Positions 55,401 to 60,985 of a stretch of DNA of 64,000 bases are shown here, in pieces. Below the pieces are notes generated by a model, which saw only the letters and a program-made list of their open reading frames with translations, had not been told where the DNA came from and did not search any database. The stretch is from assembly GCA_947396885.1 (NCBI GenBank), contig OX377205.1, forward strand, positions 58,252,969-58,316,968. The letters are read 5' to 3'. The stretch's first letter is position 1. Each line of letters opens with the position of its first letter. The position numbers and the translations under genes were made by a program. This DNA comes from Heligmosomoides polygyrus polygyrus. Its lineage: Eukaryota > Nematoda > Chromadorea > Rhabditida > Heligmosomidae.

Positions 55401-58082
55401 CACTGGGCCTCCTTCACCCCTCGCCCCCCCCCCCGTTACTGGTCCCCCTCACCGGACCCCCCCCCCCCTGAAGTGGTCCCTCTTGTGGTCCCCTCTTCAC
55501 TGGTCCTCCTTCTTTCCATTCCCCCATTACCGGACCCTCCCTTGCAGTGGTCCCACTTAGTGTTCCCCTCTTCACTGGTCTCTCCTCCCCCCGTTACAGT
55601 TCCCCCCTCGCCGGACCCTCCCCTGAAGTGGTCCCTCTTGTGGTCCCCTCTTCACCGGTCCTCCTTCTTTCCACTCCCCCCATTGCTGGAGTTCAGTGGT
55701 CCTCCTTCTTTCCACTCCCCCGCCATTACTAGACTATCCTTTGCTGGACCCCCATTACTGATTCCCCTTCACTGGTCCCACATCGGTGGCATGTCATCTC
55801 AACCGGGACACCCCTTGCACGATATCGATAAGACCCCTTCTTAACCCAAGCATCCATTCCGCGACATCGGTGACACCTCTTCTAAACCTAGACACCGACC
55901 GCGTGACATGGGTGACACAACTCCTGAACCCGGACGCCTGTCGAGCGACGTCGATAACACGTCTTTTCAAACCGTTCGTCCTTTGCGCGACATCGGTGAG
56001 ACGTCGTCTGAATCCGGACACCACTTGGGGGACATCGGTGACACCTCTTCTGAACCTAGACACCCACTGTGCGATATGGGTGACACAACTCTTGAACCCG
56101 GACGCCTGTTAAACGCCGATGGTGGGATGTCTTCTCAACCCAGATGCCCTTTGCGCGACATCGGCGACACGTCTTCTGACGCACGTCTTCTGACGCACGC
56201 GACACGACGTGGGTCACACCTCGTCTCAACCCGGACGCCTGTCACTCGATGTCTATGAAAAGATAGATGGACCGAAGGAAGGGCGGATGAACAGACGGAC
56301 GAACAGACGGACGGACAGACGGAAGGACAGACACAACCGCTTACTCTTTTATATATAGTAGGATTTTCCAGGTCTTATCCCACAGGGTTGATGATAGGAA
56401 TGTTATGATTCTTCAAATATGTGGTGCTTTTGGGGGTCACCCTTTATGGTAGCTGAATCGTTCATTCATTCGACGTTCCAGATGGACAGCTTTGGCTTGA
56501 TTCCTGACATATCGCCCGGCGAGGTGAGTGTCGTCACATCTGTCATCGCTCTCCTCGCTGTTCTCCAAGCAGTCGGAAAACACTTGGACAGCTTCAAACA
56601 GGCCGCCCTGTCGTCGGACCGTCACCTTCTCGTCGTCTTTTTTGATGGGGTTGGTGCTTTTACCAGGGAAGGGTTTCGACTTCCTAAGGAACTTCAAGTG
56701 GAGATCAGGGTCGTTAGACGGAACTCGGAATGTCGCTTACGAATATGGGGTCAAAATTGCAAAATGAAACTTCTGGACGAGCCAGGTCACCCTTAATGAG
56801 CCGGAGCACTTCCTCTAGATCACCGTTGCCGTTGCCGACCTAATCTTATCAGCTCTCGTCACTCAACACCCACTTTCACTGCAGCTCGTTCGCACGGCCA
56901 GTCTACAGAACCATGTAAATTTCGAAATGTCAGAACTCGTTCAGAGGTTTCATTTTGCAATTGTAGCCCGATACTCGTAATCGACATGCTCGCAATCGAC
57001 AATCCGAGCTTTTTATAACGACCCTGCTCTTCCTCCACTTGTTCCACTGGAGGTCGAAACGCTTCCCTAGTTAGGTTAAATCTGGCTCTTCGTGATGGAT
57101 CGCGGCTCACATGTTTTTTTTTTCAGGAATCCTTCGATTATATAGGAAGTAGTAGAGCTGCATTTGATATGAAGTAAGGCATTGTCAATTGCATTTGCTA
57201 ATGCATTCGTTCTAAACCGTGTTTCTTGGAGACTCTTCTGGTGTGTACGTGAAATACGACAGCGGTAAATTACTCTAAAAATGCACGTGTTGTTCTCTAT
57301 CCGAATTGGAGGACTTATGAGTATGAATTCGAATTTGACGAAAAAATGTTCCTCCAGCTTTTCTTTTACAACTCAGCTCCTTTTCGATTGTTGATTTCCT
57401 TACTCATCATTGAGCATTTGCCAGGCAACTAGTTTTTATTTTCAGACGTGGCTATTTCCCTCGGAAGGTGCACAACCACTTGACTGAGCAGCTCGAACCT
57501 ATCAATGCTTCTCAGCTGGAGGGCATAATAGAAGTACAGCAGTTGGGAACTGGGGATGGTGCCAAGCTGTACGCTCTAGCCGACGGTGCTCAAGTTCGGA
57601 ATGGCCAGGTGAGTACGCGCCTAGGTGCTTCAGAACAAGCTCCTATTGAAATGAGTTTATAGTCGTGGTTGCAGCTCAACGACTTATTGTTCTCCTTAGA
57701 GTCAGGAGCAAGCGCTGTTGGAGGAACAATCGTCAGACCGAAGGGTGATGCCAAGATGCCGCCTTCTAGTTGGCATTCGTTTTCCCGTCTGAACTATTCA
57801 GTTCCCGGTGTTTTGCTGGCTCCCTTTCTAGCGAAATACAACTATCGGTGAGTTCTAGAAGTCCGAAATTATATGCAAGTTGTGGACTTGCTCACGTGGG
57901 AGCACTCACGCGCATTCAGACGCGTGAACTCGATGCTCGACTACGCCGGTTGGAACGGAACACGGCGATTGACGGCGATTTCCCAGGTGACGGTGGCAGC
58001 TAACGCTCTTCTCAGGGCTGCTGCCGACCACGTCAAGCTGGATGCAAAGTTCACGTCGACTTTAAGAGTCGACGAGGGCTTC
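25214..58082 (+). CDS. aph-2: Nicastrin (gamma-secretase subunit), central part of the gene
   Basis: Nicastrin is the large glycosylated ectodomain subunit of gamma-secretase, the membrane protease complex that cleaves Notch-type substrates. It acts in the secretory pathway and at the cell surface. Eight exon segments in order match the family's ectodomain: CHNNAWNEEG, then NGSSSVSYPLCG with CMRRSGSW, then CVNPFHYDS, then MDSFGLIPDISPGE with VVFFDG, then the ESFDYIGSSR (DYIGS) motif, then KRGYFPRK, then KMPPSSWHSFSR, then the helical TAISQVTVAANALL segment. From 56482 on, splice phases join perfectly. The signal peptide and C-terminal membrane segment were not found and should lie outside or in unread stretches. 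The intron between 31331 and 56482 is about 25 kb of transposons. Possible lesions are a frameshift near 25264-25295 and a missing donor at 31332. Family assignment is very strong; whether the copy is functional is unknown. Confidence 0.92.
26041..26158. repeat. AT-only low-complexity tract
   Basis: Runs of TATTTATT and ATAAATAA over about 115 bp, a simple repeat. Confidence 0.9.
26677..26858. mobile_element. Palindromic MITE (same family as 993-1192)
   Basis: The left end GGCCGGATTCATCAACGACT and the right end ATCTTTGATGAATCCGGTCC are inverted copies. CCTGG on both sides may be a 5-bp target duplication. The centre contains CGTATCGCTTGTTGATAGG as in the first copy. Confidence 0.8.
27187..27312 (-). 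repeat. Single diverged unit of the GC-rich hairpin satellite
   Basis: Contains GTCGCCGGCTTCGCCGGC and GCCAGGCTTGCCTGCTTC in the same order as the tandem units at 53.2, 61.4 and 63.4 kb, but only once. It flanks a Helitron-like remnant. Confidence 0.7.
27640..28060 (-). mobile_element. Helitron-like fragment, 5' end at 28060
   Basis: On the minus strand it starts TCTTTACTATATATAATCGG after an A, and continues GAGAGGCATGAGTC, matching the ends at 54638 and 63412. Sequence near 27700-27960 (AAACCCCTACGGAGCGCAAA) matches 62540-62570. No Rep/helicase gene is seen, so this is a non-autonomous fragment with an undetermined 3' end. Confidence 0.6.
28587..28608 (+). ncRNA. SL1-like spliced-leader sequence
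   Basis: The 22 bases from GGTTTAATC to AAGTTTGAG match the canonical nematode SL1 leader except for one T-to-C change. The downstream bases are GCAGG, not the GTAAAC donor of a real SL RNA gene. It therefore looks like a leader attached to other sequence, as in a reverse-transcribed trans-spliced mRNA, or a decayed SL gene. Confidence 0.55.
29392..30070. repeat. Three diverged tandem units of about 270 bp
   Basis: GGCTGTAAG plus AGATTCTCCCATTC recurs at 29392, 29668 and 29935. Each is followed by GAACAACAAA or CCAACAAATA and CACATATCCCCAC. Non-coding. Confidence 0.75.
30598..30737 (-). repeat. Hairpin-satellite relative
   Basis: Three GCCGGCGGAGCCGGC-type palindromes in 140 bp. It ends GACCGACGCTGG, the complement of the satellite unit start. 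Confidence 0.65.
30997..31174 (+). CDS. aph-2: Nicastrin exon: CHDLFN...FECVN
   Basis: It follows TTTCAG and is in frame with the previous exon (AIRK then CHDLF). It encodes an N-glycosylation sequon in PANGSSS, then SYPLCG, SSEICMRRSGSW and FECVN, all in family order. It ends in phase 1 at a GTTTAG donor. The next exon supplies two bases to complete a proline. Confidence 0.88.
31267..31331 (+). CDS. aph-2: Nicastrin exon: FHYDSLYAD...FVAR, donor unresolved
   Basis: The acceptor TTTTCACACAG gives the required phase, reading FHYDSLYADSDSERGMTFVAR. The family has a strand ending in ...VAATR just before the MDSF-type motif, which starts the exon at 56482. However the bases after the last arginine codon are TAAACT, with no GT donor. 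A canonical alternative is GTATGA at 31312 joined to an acceptor ending at 56452, which keeps frame but loses the FVAR strand. Confidence 0.75.
31332..33200. other. Unassigned stretch in the giant intron
   Basis: No gene was recognised. An open segment near 31428-31628 (VEVVKRHDTKTGRFLHYD) looks mildly protein-like but has no homology I can name. 32770-33190 is GC-rich and non-coding. Confidence 0.3.
33470..33535 (+). repeat. tRNA-like module A, third copy
   Basis: CCGGATGGCTAACGCGGTTG followed by GGATCGATTCCGGG. It is degraded in box A but has the best box B of the family. Confidence 0.5.
33690..34605 (+). repeat. Direct copy of the 13745-14990 repeat, without the SINE
   Basis: Same sequence from CTGCTATCCTTGTGTGATCA to ACTAGCAGAAAACATA. 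At about 34188-34197 it carries the unoccupied SINE target CCTGTAATCT. Confidence 0.85.
34606..35370. other. Unassigned stretch with partial copies of the shared motif
   Basis: Fragments of the GATTCGTGATCAGCAC motif occur at 34600-34645 and 35070-35125. The rest is AT-rich with nothing assignable. Confidence 0.35.
35378..35482 (-). repeat. tRNA-like module F
   Basis: On the minus strand, GGTGGCGTCTTAGTATTGAC is followed by a stem-loop around CTCGCTTCGAAGGAAT and then GAGTTCGATTCTC, a good box B at tRNA spacing. It lies just outside the inverted repeat starting at 35530. Confidence 0.55.
35530..36140. repeat. Inverted-repeat arm, partner at about 52060-52690
   Basis: Near-identical reverse complement of 52060-52690, including TTTCTTTGCTCAAAAATAGA and the tRNA-like module D. 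The arms enclose about 16 kb with the gag-protease element and both RTE copies. Confidence 0.85.
35828..35895 (+). repeat. tRNA-like module D (Leu/Ser-like)
   Basis: Box A TGGCCGAGTGGG at 35835 fits the consensus, and a box-B-like GGATTCGCCTCC lies at 35878. The copy at 52320-52383 on the minus strand has GGGTTCGCCTCC, closer to consensus. Confidence 0.6.
36141..36506. other. Unassigned AT-rich stretch
   Basis: Nothing recognisable. Confidence 0.35.
36507..37359 (+). mobile_element. Helitron-like 5' end at 36507
   Basis: Starts TCCTACTATATATAATCGGC directly after an A, followed by a CGTGTCCGTCACGG hairpin, as in other ends here. The 3' end is not located; internal sequence to 37359 has no Rep/helicase motif. 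Confidence 0.55.
37360..37687. repeat. 42-bp AT-rich TCGA-type minisatellite
   Basis: Units such as CGAATTTATTCGATGTCGAA plus AATTTTCGAATGATCGAATAGT repeat every 42 bp, exact in the last four units and diverged in the first half. 42 is a multiple of three, so both strands stay open, which explains the repetitive open frame. It abuts a Helitron-like end. Confidence 0.9.
37688..38160 (+). mobile_element. Helitron-like 5' end at 37688
   Basis: A then TCCTACTATATACAAAAGAG, followed by GTCCGTCCGTCAC, the typical start of a Helitron with its pyrimidine-rich subterminal segment. The 3' terminus is undefined and no helicase is seen. Confidence 0.6.
38162..38566 (-). pseudogene. hAT-type transposase fragment
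   Basis: An open frame of about 134 residues on the minus strand contains LAVLIADCSLSLRVASTAGF, then EKFVTSFNPSYEPPTRQAIL. This pattern (a hydrophobic strand, then GF..F...LNP.Y..P.R..I) is the segment near the start of the hAT/BED transposase core. No catalytic residues, zinc finger or dimerisation domain are nearby, so this is a short remnant. The family call rests on this one motif block. Confidence 0.5.
38814..40931 (+). mobile_element. RTE-clade retrotransposon copy A, 5'-truncated, with 21-bp target duplication
   Basis: GAAAGTTC.CTAAAATTGATC occurs at 38814-38834 and at 40911-40931 (one mismatch), bracketing the element. It ends in a (GAA)n tail (about 40855-40910), typical of RTE 3' ends. 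The 5' truncation point shares GATCCAACCGG with the target. Its sequence runs parallel to copy B at 48435-51804. Confidence 0.93.
38866..40840 (+). pseudogene. RTE reverse transcriptase, multiply broken
   Basis: It retains the end of the endonuclease-RT linker and the reverse transcriptase: FLDLEKAHDRL, GVHQGSALSPF and the catalytic ILYADDIALV. It would copy RNA at a nicked target. Breaks compared with copy B are: an in-frame TGA at 39349 (shared with copy B); a ~35-bp insertion at about 39700-39735 duplicating GTGGGGCTTCATGCCTGAGAG plus a short inverted piece of nearby sequence; a TAC-to-TAG nonsense change at about 40278; and a 13-bp duplication near 40372. It is dead. Confidence 0.9.
41040..46618 (-). 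mobile_element. gag-protease retroelement with inverted rather than direct ends
   Basis: A gag-protease frame occupies the middle. The outer edges carry GCGCAAATAGGGTCC at 41040 and its complement at 46604-46618. Just inside are further inverted similarities (GTCCGAAC near 42037 and 46220; GGTGGAGACC in both, on opposite strands). No direct long terminal repeats and no reverse transcriptase or integrase were found. It may be a deletion derivative, a gag-protease-only non-autonomous element, or an inverted-repeat retroelement. Boundaries are tentative. Confidence 0.5.
42848..45829 (-). pseudogene. Gag plus retropepsin frame interrupted by one amber stop
   Basis: One continuous minus-strand frame of 993 sense and internal-stop codons is broken only by a TAG at 44495-44497. 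Before it (444 codons) is a Gag N-terminal part with a short repeat around NLTGNLTWGPIRPSG (DNA repeats at 45478-45605) and a helical region. Right after the stop comes the capsid-like Gag domain (YDGSSSFDDFIRRLE, then FLREARRTPGE and MDWKNLRIMDDESV). An aspartic protease follows, with ALIDTGSVLSIIS about 280 residues into the second part, and LILLGTNAL. A basic tail rich in Arg-Lys ends the frame. There is no RT or integrase. The stop could be a point mutation or a readthrough site. The Ty3-like affiliation is inferred from the domain order. Confidence 0.8.
46619..47925. other. Unassigned stretch
   Basis: AT-rich to mixed sequence. A CAG acceptor near 47678 leads nowhere recognisable. No gene seen. 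Confidence 0.35.
47930..48360. repeat. 42-bp AT-rich TCGA-type minisatellite, second array
   Basis: AATATTCGACTTTTGAAAAT recurs every 42 bp (48003, 48045 and onward, about seven units). Like the array at 37.4 kb it is built from TTCGAA/TCGATA words with a 42-bp period, but the unit sequence differs. Both strands stay open. Confidence 0.9.
48455..49660 (-). pseudogene. RTE reverse transcriptase C-terminal part (frameshifted from upstream)
   Basis: 401 codons with FLDLEKAYDRLPR, GVHQGSALSPFLFV, the catalytic ILYADDIVLVAD and a C-terminal LRWYGHILRRQEDHP block. It is separated from the upstream frame by a 1-bp deletion near 49722 (copy A has one more base there) in addition to the TGA at 49918. 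The reverse transcriptase palm itself is intact. With only these two lesions copy B is close to, but not, an active element. Confidence 0.9.
49918..51327 (-). CDS. RTE endonuclease and RT N-terminal part
   Basis: 469 codons open from the ATG. It contains an AP-like endonuclease with VRMVTLNVGTM, LCLQETRWKG, VISVYAPQTG, VAGDMNGHVG, EVDHILVRR and SQHRPLIADL, i.e. the family's metal-binding and catalytic blocks in order. It would nick the target DNA to prime reverse transcription. It ends at a TGA just before the reverse transcriptase start (TQEEIRTAIGKIKLGKAAGP in the same frame). The same TGA is present in copy A. Related sequences in other nematodes are usually one long frame; that expectation comes from family knowledge. 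Confidence 0.9.
   Translation of the reverse strand: MVSMRGLPRAERPRPKKLVRMVTLNVGTMTGRSREVADLMKRRNIEVLCLQETRWKGAKAKEIGEGVKLFYNGEDTKRNGVGIAVAESLKDSVAAVQSISDRIMSLRLDTKEGYWTVISVYAPQTGCPEHEKDEFYLMLEVAIRSVPESDYLSVAGDMNGHVGSRRRGVERVHGGKGVGMVNPDGERIIDLAAAHDLVICSTFFAKRESQKVTYASGGRRTEVDHILVRRPDLKTVRDVEVLPGEEVASQHRPLIADLNIPLPSKPKVRTEPRIRWWRLRGTESNELRRAVLEAGLPDPTGPVNETWRRVTQTILRCAKETLGETKGGTRGDKAAWFWNEEVQAAVRKKEAYRQWQKTRAAEHLTAYRKLKRLAKAAVAKAKSAEMDAVYEKLDEPLGEKFAIRLAKARHRASLDIRVVKTVKSADNRVLRKPVEVRKRWEEYFKSMLNEEFPRREVQEEQPTEGPIPS
52060..52690. repeat. Inverted-repeat arm, partner at 35530-36140
   Basis: Reverse complement of the 35.5-kb arm, containing tRNA-like module D (52320-52383, minus strand, box A TGGCCGAGTGG, box B GGGTTCGCCTCC) and a copy of the 200-bp module. 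Confidence 0.85.
52320..52383 (-). repeat. tRNA-like module D, best copy
   Basis: Minus strand: TGGCCGAGTGGATAAG, then GGCGGACTTGCAGG, then GGGTTCGCCTCC. Box A fits and box B has one mismatch. It has no clean acceptor stem, so I read it as a SINE/tRNA relic. Confidence 0.6.
52700..53198. other. Unassigned stretch
   Basis: Weak similarity near 52750-52830 to 16870-16930 (CTCTTTCACATGG and neighbours). An open segment near 52935-53190 has no recognisable domain. Confidence 0.3.
53199..53650. repeat. 137-bp GC-rich hairpin satellite, about 3.3 units
   Basis: Each unit opens with a nested palindrome: CCAGCGTC and GACGCTGG flank TCGCCGGC and GCCGGCGA. GCCACGCCAGGCTTGCCGGC and GGGCCACGCTG follow. 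The spacing is 137 bp. The array shows open frames on both strands because it is GC-rich and repetitive, not because it codes. Confidence 0.93.
53651..55290. other. Helitron-like end at 54638 (minus) and unassigned sequence
   Basis: On the minus strand a Helitron-like 5' end starts at 54638: TCCTATTATATAAAGCAGAG, then GGCATGAATCACTGACGGG. A 194-codon minus-strand frame (53858-54442) has no recognisable domain and spans this repeat, so I do not call it. Nothing else is assignable. Confidence 0.45.
55291..56363 (-). mobile_element. Helitron-like element, 5' end at 56363, with internal minisatellites
   Basis: On the minus strand it starts TCCTACTATATATAAAAGAG directly after an A and runs into GTCTGTCCTTCCGTC. 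Inside are a 45-bp minisatellite (55800-56230; GACATCGGTGACACCTCTTC-type units, a multiple of three so both strands are open) and a pyrimidine-rich CCCCTCTTCACTGGTCC repeat (55310-55780). No helicase frame; 3' end not located. It sits about 120 bp upstream of a nicastrin exon. Confidence 0.6.
56482..56649 (+). CDS. aph-2: Nicastrin exon: MDSFGLIPD...VVFFDG
   Basis: It follows GACGTTCCAG and is open throughout, encoding MDSFGLIPDISPGE, VIALLAVLQAVGKHLDSF and HLLVVFFDG. These correspond to the family's metallopeptidase-like fold segments just before the DYIGS motif. It ends in phase 0 at GTTGGT, a weak but GT-containing donor; the next exon begins with the expected glutamate-serine-phenylalanine. 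An upstream alternative start at 56453 is phase-compatible with a donor at 31312. Confidence 0.9.
57127..57173 (+). CDS. aph-2: Nicastrin exon with DYIGS motif
   Basis: A 47-nt exon between a long T-run plus CAG and GTAAGG. It encodes ESFDYIGSSRAAFDM, the family's hallmark DYIGS segment implicated in complex assembly and function. It ends in phase 2 and the next exon supplies the third base. Confidence 0.93.
57446..57608 (+). CDS. aph-2: Nicastrin exon: RGYFPRKV...GAQVRNGQ
   Basis: The acceptor TTTTTATTTTCAG and donor GTGAGT are both strong. It encodes RGYFPRKVHNHLTEQLEPIN, then QLEGIIEVQQLGTGDG and ADGAQVRNGQ, matching the region after DYIGS. A 66-bp intron follows (57609-57674). Confidence 0.93.
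57675..57847 (+). CDS. aph-2: Nicastrin exon: LNDLLFSLE...AKYNYR
   Basis: In phase with its neighbours. It encodes LNDLLFSLESGASAVGGTIV, KMPPSSWHSFSR and VPGVLLAPFLAKYNY, corresponding to the family's LPPSSLQ..L segment. Donor GTGAGT; the 72-bp intron ends CATTCAG. Confidence 0.93.
57920..58082 (+). CDS. aph-2: Nicastrin exon: RVNSMLDYAG...RVDEGF
   Basis: It completes the arginine begun in the previous exon, then reads RVNSMLDYAGWNGTRRLTAI, SQVTVAANALLRAAADHV and TLRVDEGF. It ends at a GTAAGT donor in phase 0. The internal GTGACGG...CTCAG is left in because it stays open and aligns with the helix in the family. The next exon could not be found. Confidence 0.88.
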
Positions 58083-58555
58083 GTAAGTTGGCTTTTATAG
58101 ACTACTCTTCGAGAACTTTGCATCGCGGATGGGCCCAAAGCGGAGTGTCGAGTCTGTTGCAACCACAAACAACAGAAAACAGAAAATTTCAAGGCTGTCG
58201 CTGATCTACCCATCTAAACATGCCATTCTTTCATAATCAAACGTTTTTATATAATCTGAGAGGCGTTTATGAACAGAGCGTTTTCTTGCTAATATTTGTA
58301 CGACATTTGTTTGTTTTTCTGTCACATTAGCCATCTCATTAAAATTAGCGAGAATTCTTTTTTAACTCATGCATTCCAGGACCTCTTCAGATTTCAAAGA
58401 TGTACCGTTACTCAGTAGCTCTCCTAGCTCCTCTATTGCAGCTTTCAACATGGTTAATTCAGAACTCGTAAGATTTGCTGTCAAAAATGAATATCTTGGT
58501 CCATGCCGAATTCCGAACGAAAGAGAGGGCGAGATCTAACTATATAATAAGCGGC
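58083..58555. other. Intron sequence; weak minus-strand exon candidate at about 58370-58500
   Basis: On the minus strand, after TTTTTGACAG, an open stretch reads TSSELTMLKAAIEELGELLS and ends at a stop near 58357. On the plus strand CATTCCAG at 58379 followed by GACCTC gives an early stop. Neither matches the expected next part of nicastrin. Confidence 0.25.
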
Positions 58556-58559
58556 TAAA

Positions 58560-58898
58560 GGGCCTTTCATACTCCTGGCGCGGCGAGGCGCGACTGGCAG
58601 CGCAGCGCTTCAAAGTTGACGCGCCGCTACCTGATTAAATTCAGAAAGATGGGGTCAGCGACGCACGGCTATGAACGTCTGCGTAGTACGAACTATGTAT
58701 CGAAGATGACGACGTAGACAACGAAGAACTGTCCTTGAACATGCTTCTCGACATGAAAAGATCAGCTCTAGCCCCACTGCTACCCTCAGGCGATCCGAAT
58801 TCAGAGAGCAGATTGGAGACTATCCTTGCTGGAGAAAAAGGCATAGCGAATGAAGAAGCATGGCACATCGAAGCTTTCAAAATTGATCTACCAGATCT
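58560..58898 (+). mobile_element. Harbinger-type end with a coding-like fragment
   Basis: GGGCCTTTCATACTCCTGGC follows CTAA and resembles the terminal AGCCCCTTTCATACTCG of the MITE at 62748. From about 58700 the plus strand is open and protein-like (EELSLNMLLDMKRSALAPLL, then SRLETILAGEKGIANEEAWH). No domain recognised; it may be captured or decayed transposon coding sequence. It is cut by the palindrome at 58899. Confidence 0.4.
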
Positions 58899-59156
58899 AA
58901 TTAAAAAAGCCGCTTGAGAGCGCTCCAAAGCGTTTTTTTTTTCGGCAATCGACCAAATCATGTACGCGGTACTGTAGTCATAAACCGAAACTTACGCCAA
59001 ACAACTTTTAATCTCATGTTGGCCTATTGCTCGAGTAAGCGTGAGATTAGAAGTTGTTTGGCGTAAGTTTAGGTTTATGACTACAGTACCGCGTACATGA
59101 TTTGGTCGATTGCCGAAAAAAACGCATTGGAGCGCTCTCAAGCGGCTTTTTTAATT
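58899..59156. mobile_element. 258-bp palindromic element
   Basis: Arms 58899-59019 and 59040-59156 are near-perfect complements (ends AATTAAAAAAGCCGCTTGAG and its complement) around a 20-bp loop. A half copy lies at about 60340-60410. Non-coding. Confidence 0.88.
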
Positions 59157-59199
59157 ATCTTTTTAAAAATCAAGTACTTGTGAAAAGAAACACATATTT

Positions 59200-60985
59200 G
59201 AGCTCAGCAGCTCTATCTTTGGACATATAAATCAATAGAGTTGTAGAATCGAACCTTCAATCGAGGGGGCGCGAGAGCCTGTAAAGTGAGGTTAGCTCGA
59301 CGAAAACAGCCAATCTACATATTCGAAGAGTATAGCAAATCAATTAGCTTCGGTCTGTCCAGTAAACAATGAGTTTTGCAATTCCATCGATTATGGCGCA
59401 TGTTGGAGGAATGGTGCTAAACTGGACGCACGGGCGTGTTCGGAGCGCAATAACTCTGTAGACACGGAATCGTTCCGGCTGCGGCTTATGGATTTTGTAG
59501 GAAGTAGAGAGCTTTAGTAGTCCGCAAAAGTGCAGCAAAAGCACGTCTGCCGCAGCCTCAAGAGGCCTCGTCCTCGATGCGAAATTGTCAAAAAAACCGA
59601 TGTTCCTAAAATCGGTCGAAATTAATGCCGTTCGATAGAGCTTTTCATTGTGAACAGAACGGTGCTATTGCTAGTGACGAAAACTCAAATCTGTTCGAGT
59701 ACGAACGCAAGAAACTCATACAGCTATCTTCCGCCGCTCGAAAGTGGCAGCTGTGGCTAATGCAGTTTAGGCTGCTTAGGAGTTCTGAGCACGTCAGTGT
59801 AAATTGCCTTGGGCGCTCTTCTTGCCTACGCGTTTTAAGGCCGTTAGCTCGACGCATCTTCCCGCAGTGGTCCACCGAAATTGGAAAAAGTGCGTCACAC
59901 AAGCCTTACCTGCATATTCGCACCCCTATAACATTGCCTCTTCTTAAGCTATACCATTGTACTTTGGTACACTACTATATCGTTTTTACTGCCTACAAGA
60001 CAGGAGTTGCAGCGGAAACGATTCTAACTTCACAGAGTTATTGCGCTCCGAACAGCCCGCGCGTGCAATTTGCAAGCGGTGGCCCCTTTCGATTGATAGG
60101 TTCGATCCTGCATTGTGCACGTTGCACTCCTAAGGCTAGCTGGACAGCTTTAGAGCATTTCCTGAGTAGGACGGCTGGGAATTTCCGATGAAATTTCCCA
60201 AAGGCTCACTCTACAGTCTGTCGCGCCCACTCGATTAATTATGTCCGGCCCATATGCATTGTTCAATTCTATTGAAGGTAAAGCTCGAGCTGCTGAGCTC
60301 AAACAGATGTTTCTCTTCACAAGTGCTTGATTAAAAAAGGTATTTAAAAAAGCCGCTTTGGAACGCTCCAAAACGTTCTTTTCGGCAAGTCATATTCGTG
60401 GTACTGTAGGTGTGCAATTGGACAACAGCATGTCTGTTTCACAAATTTTCTGTGTTGTGCGATCAGTGTTAAGGAAAGTTATATATAATAGTTGATTTGG
60501 TTAAATTTCTGACATCCTTCACGTCATAAATAAAATATGTTACCTGAAACATGTTTCCAACTTTGAATATCCTAATAGGCGTAAGATGCAAGTCACAATC
60601 ATCCGTTCGCTCAAAAATGTGAGAAAGTTGAGATTATAGGTCCTCTTCGAAGGTAGGTTACAAAACGCAAGAACGCCATCAGCGACTGGAACCGAACCCA
60701 TGACCCCAATCCTGTGAAGCGAGCGCTCGACCATTGTGCCGCTGCCGCTGCTGTCAGCGCTGCCAACCGCACCTCTGATTACACAACACTGCGCCCAACG
60801 CTGATTGAGCGCGCCTAACATGAAGCAGATAACGCGGCTCCCGCCGGCCACAAATCGCATAGGAGATCCATATAAATAGCAAATGCGTTCTACGTATTTG
60901 TGATCAGCGTCTCGAGCTCTTTCACGTGATATGGGTCTCAATCCGAAGTTCCATGAGAAGCTGACGGCGTTCCCTGGTTATTGTT
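59200..60985. repeat. Degraded foldback units plus a copy of the tRNA-like C unit
   Basis: 59400-60330 carries pieces of the ~670-bp foldback unit (GATGCGAAATTGTCAAAAAA, TGTAGGAAGTAGAGAGC). 60520-60985 is a direct copy of 18355-18790, including tRNA-like module C on the minus strand (60660-60745; GGTCGAGCGCTCGCTTC, GGTTCGGTTCCAGTCG). Confidence 0.7.

Noticed and set aside
56419..56481. Upstream in-frame extension of the nicastrin exon as its start codon region
   Set aside because: Nicastrin residues before the MDSF motif come from upstream exons. The in-frame ATG at 56419 gives a sequence unlike the family.
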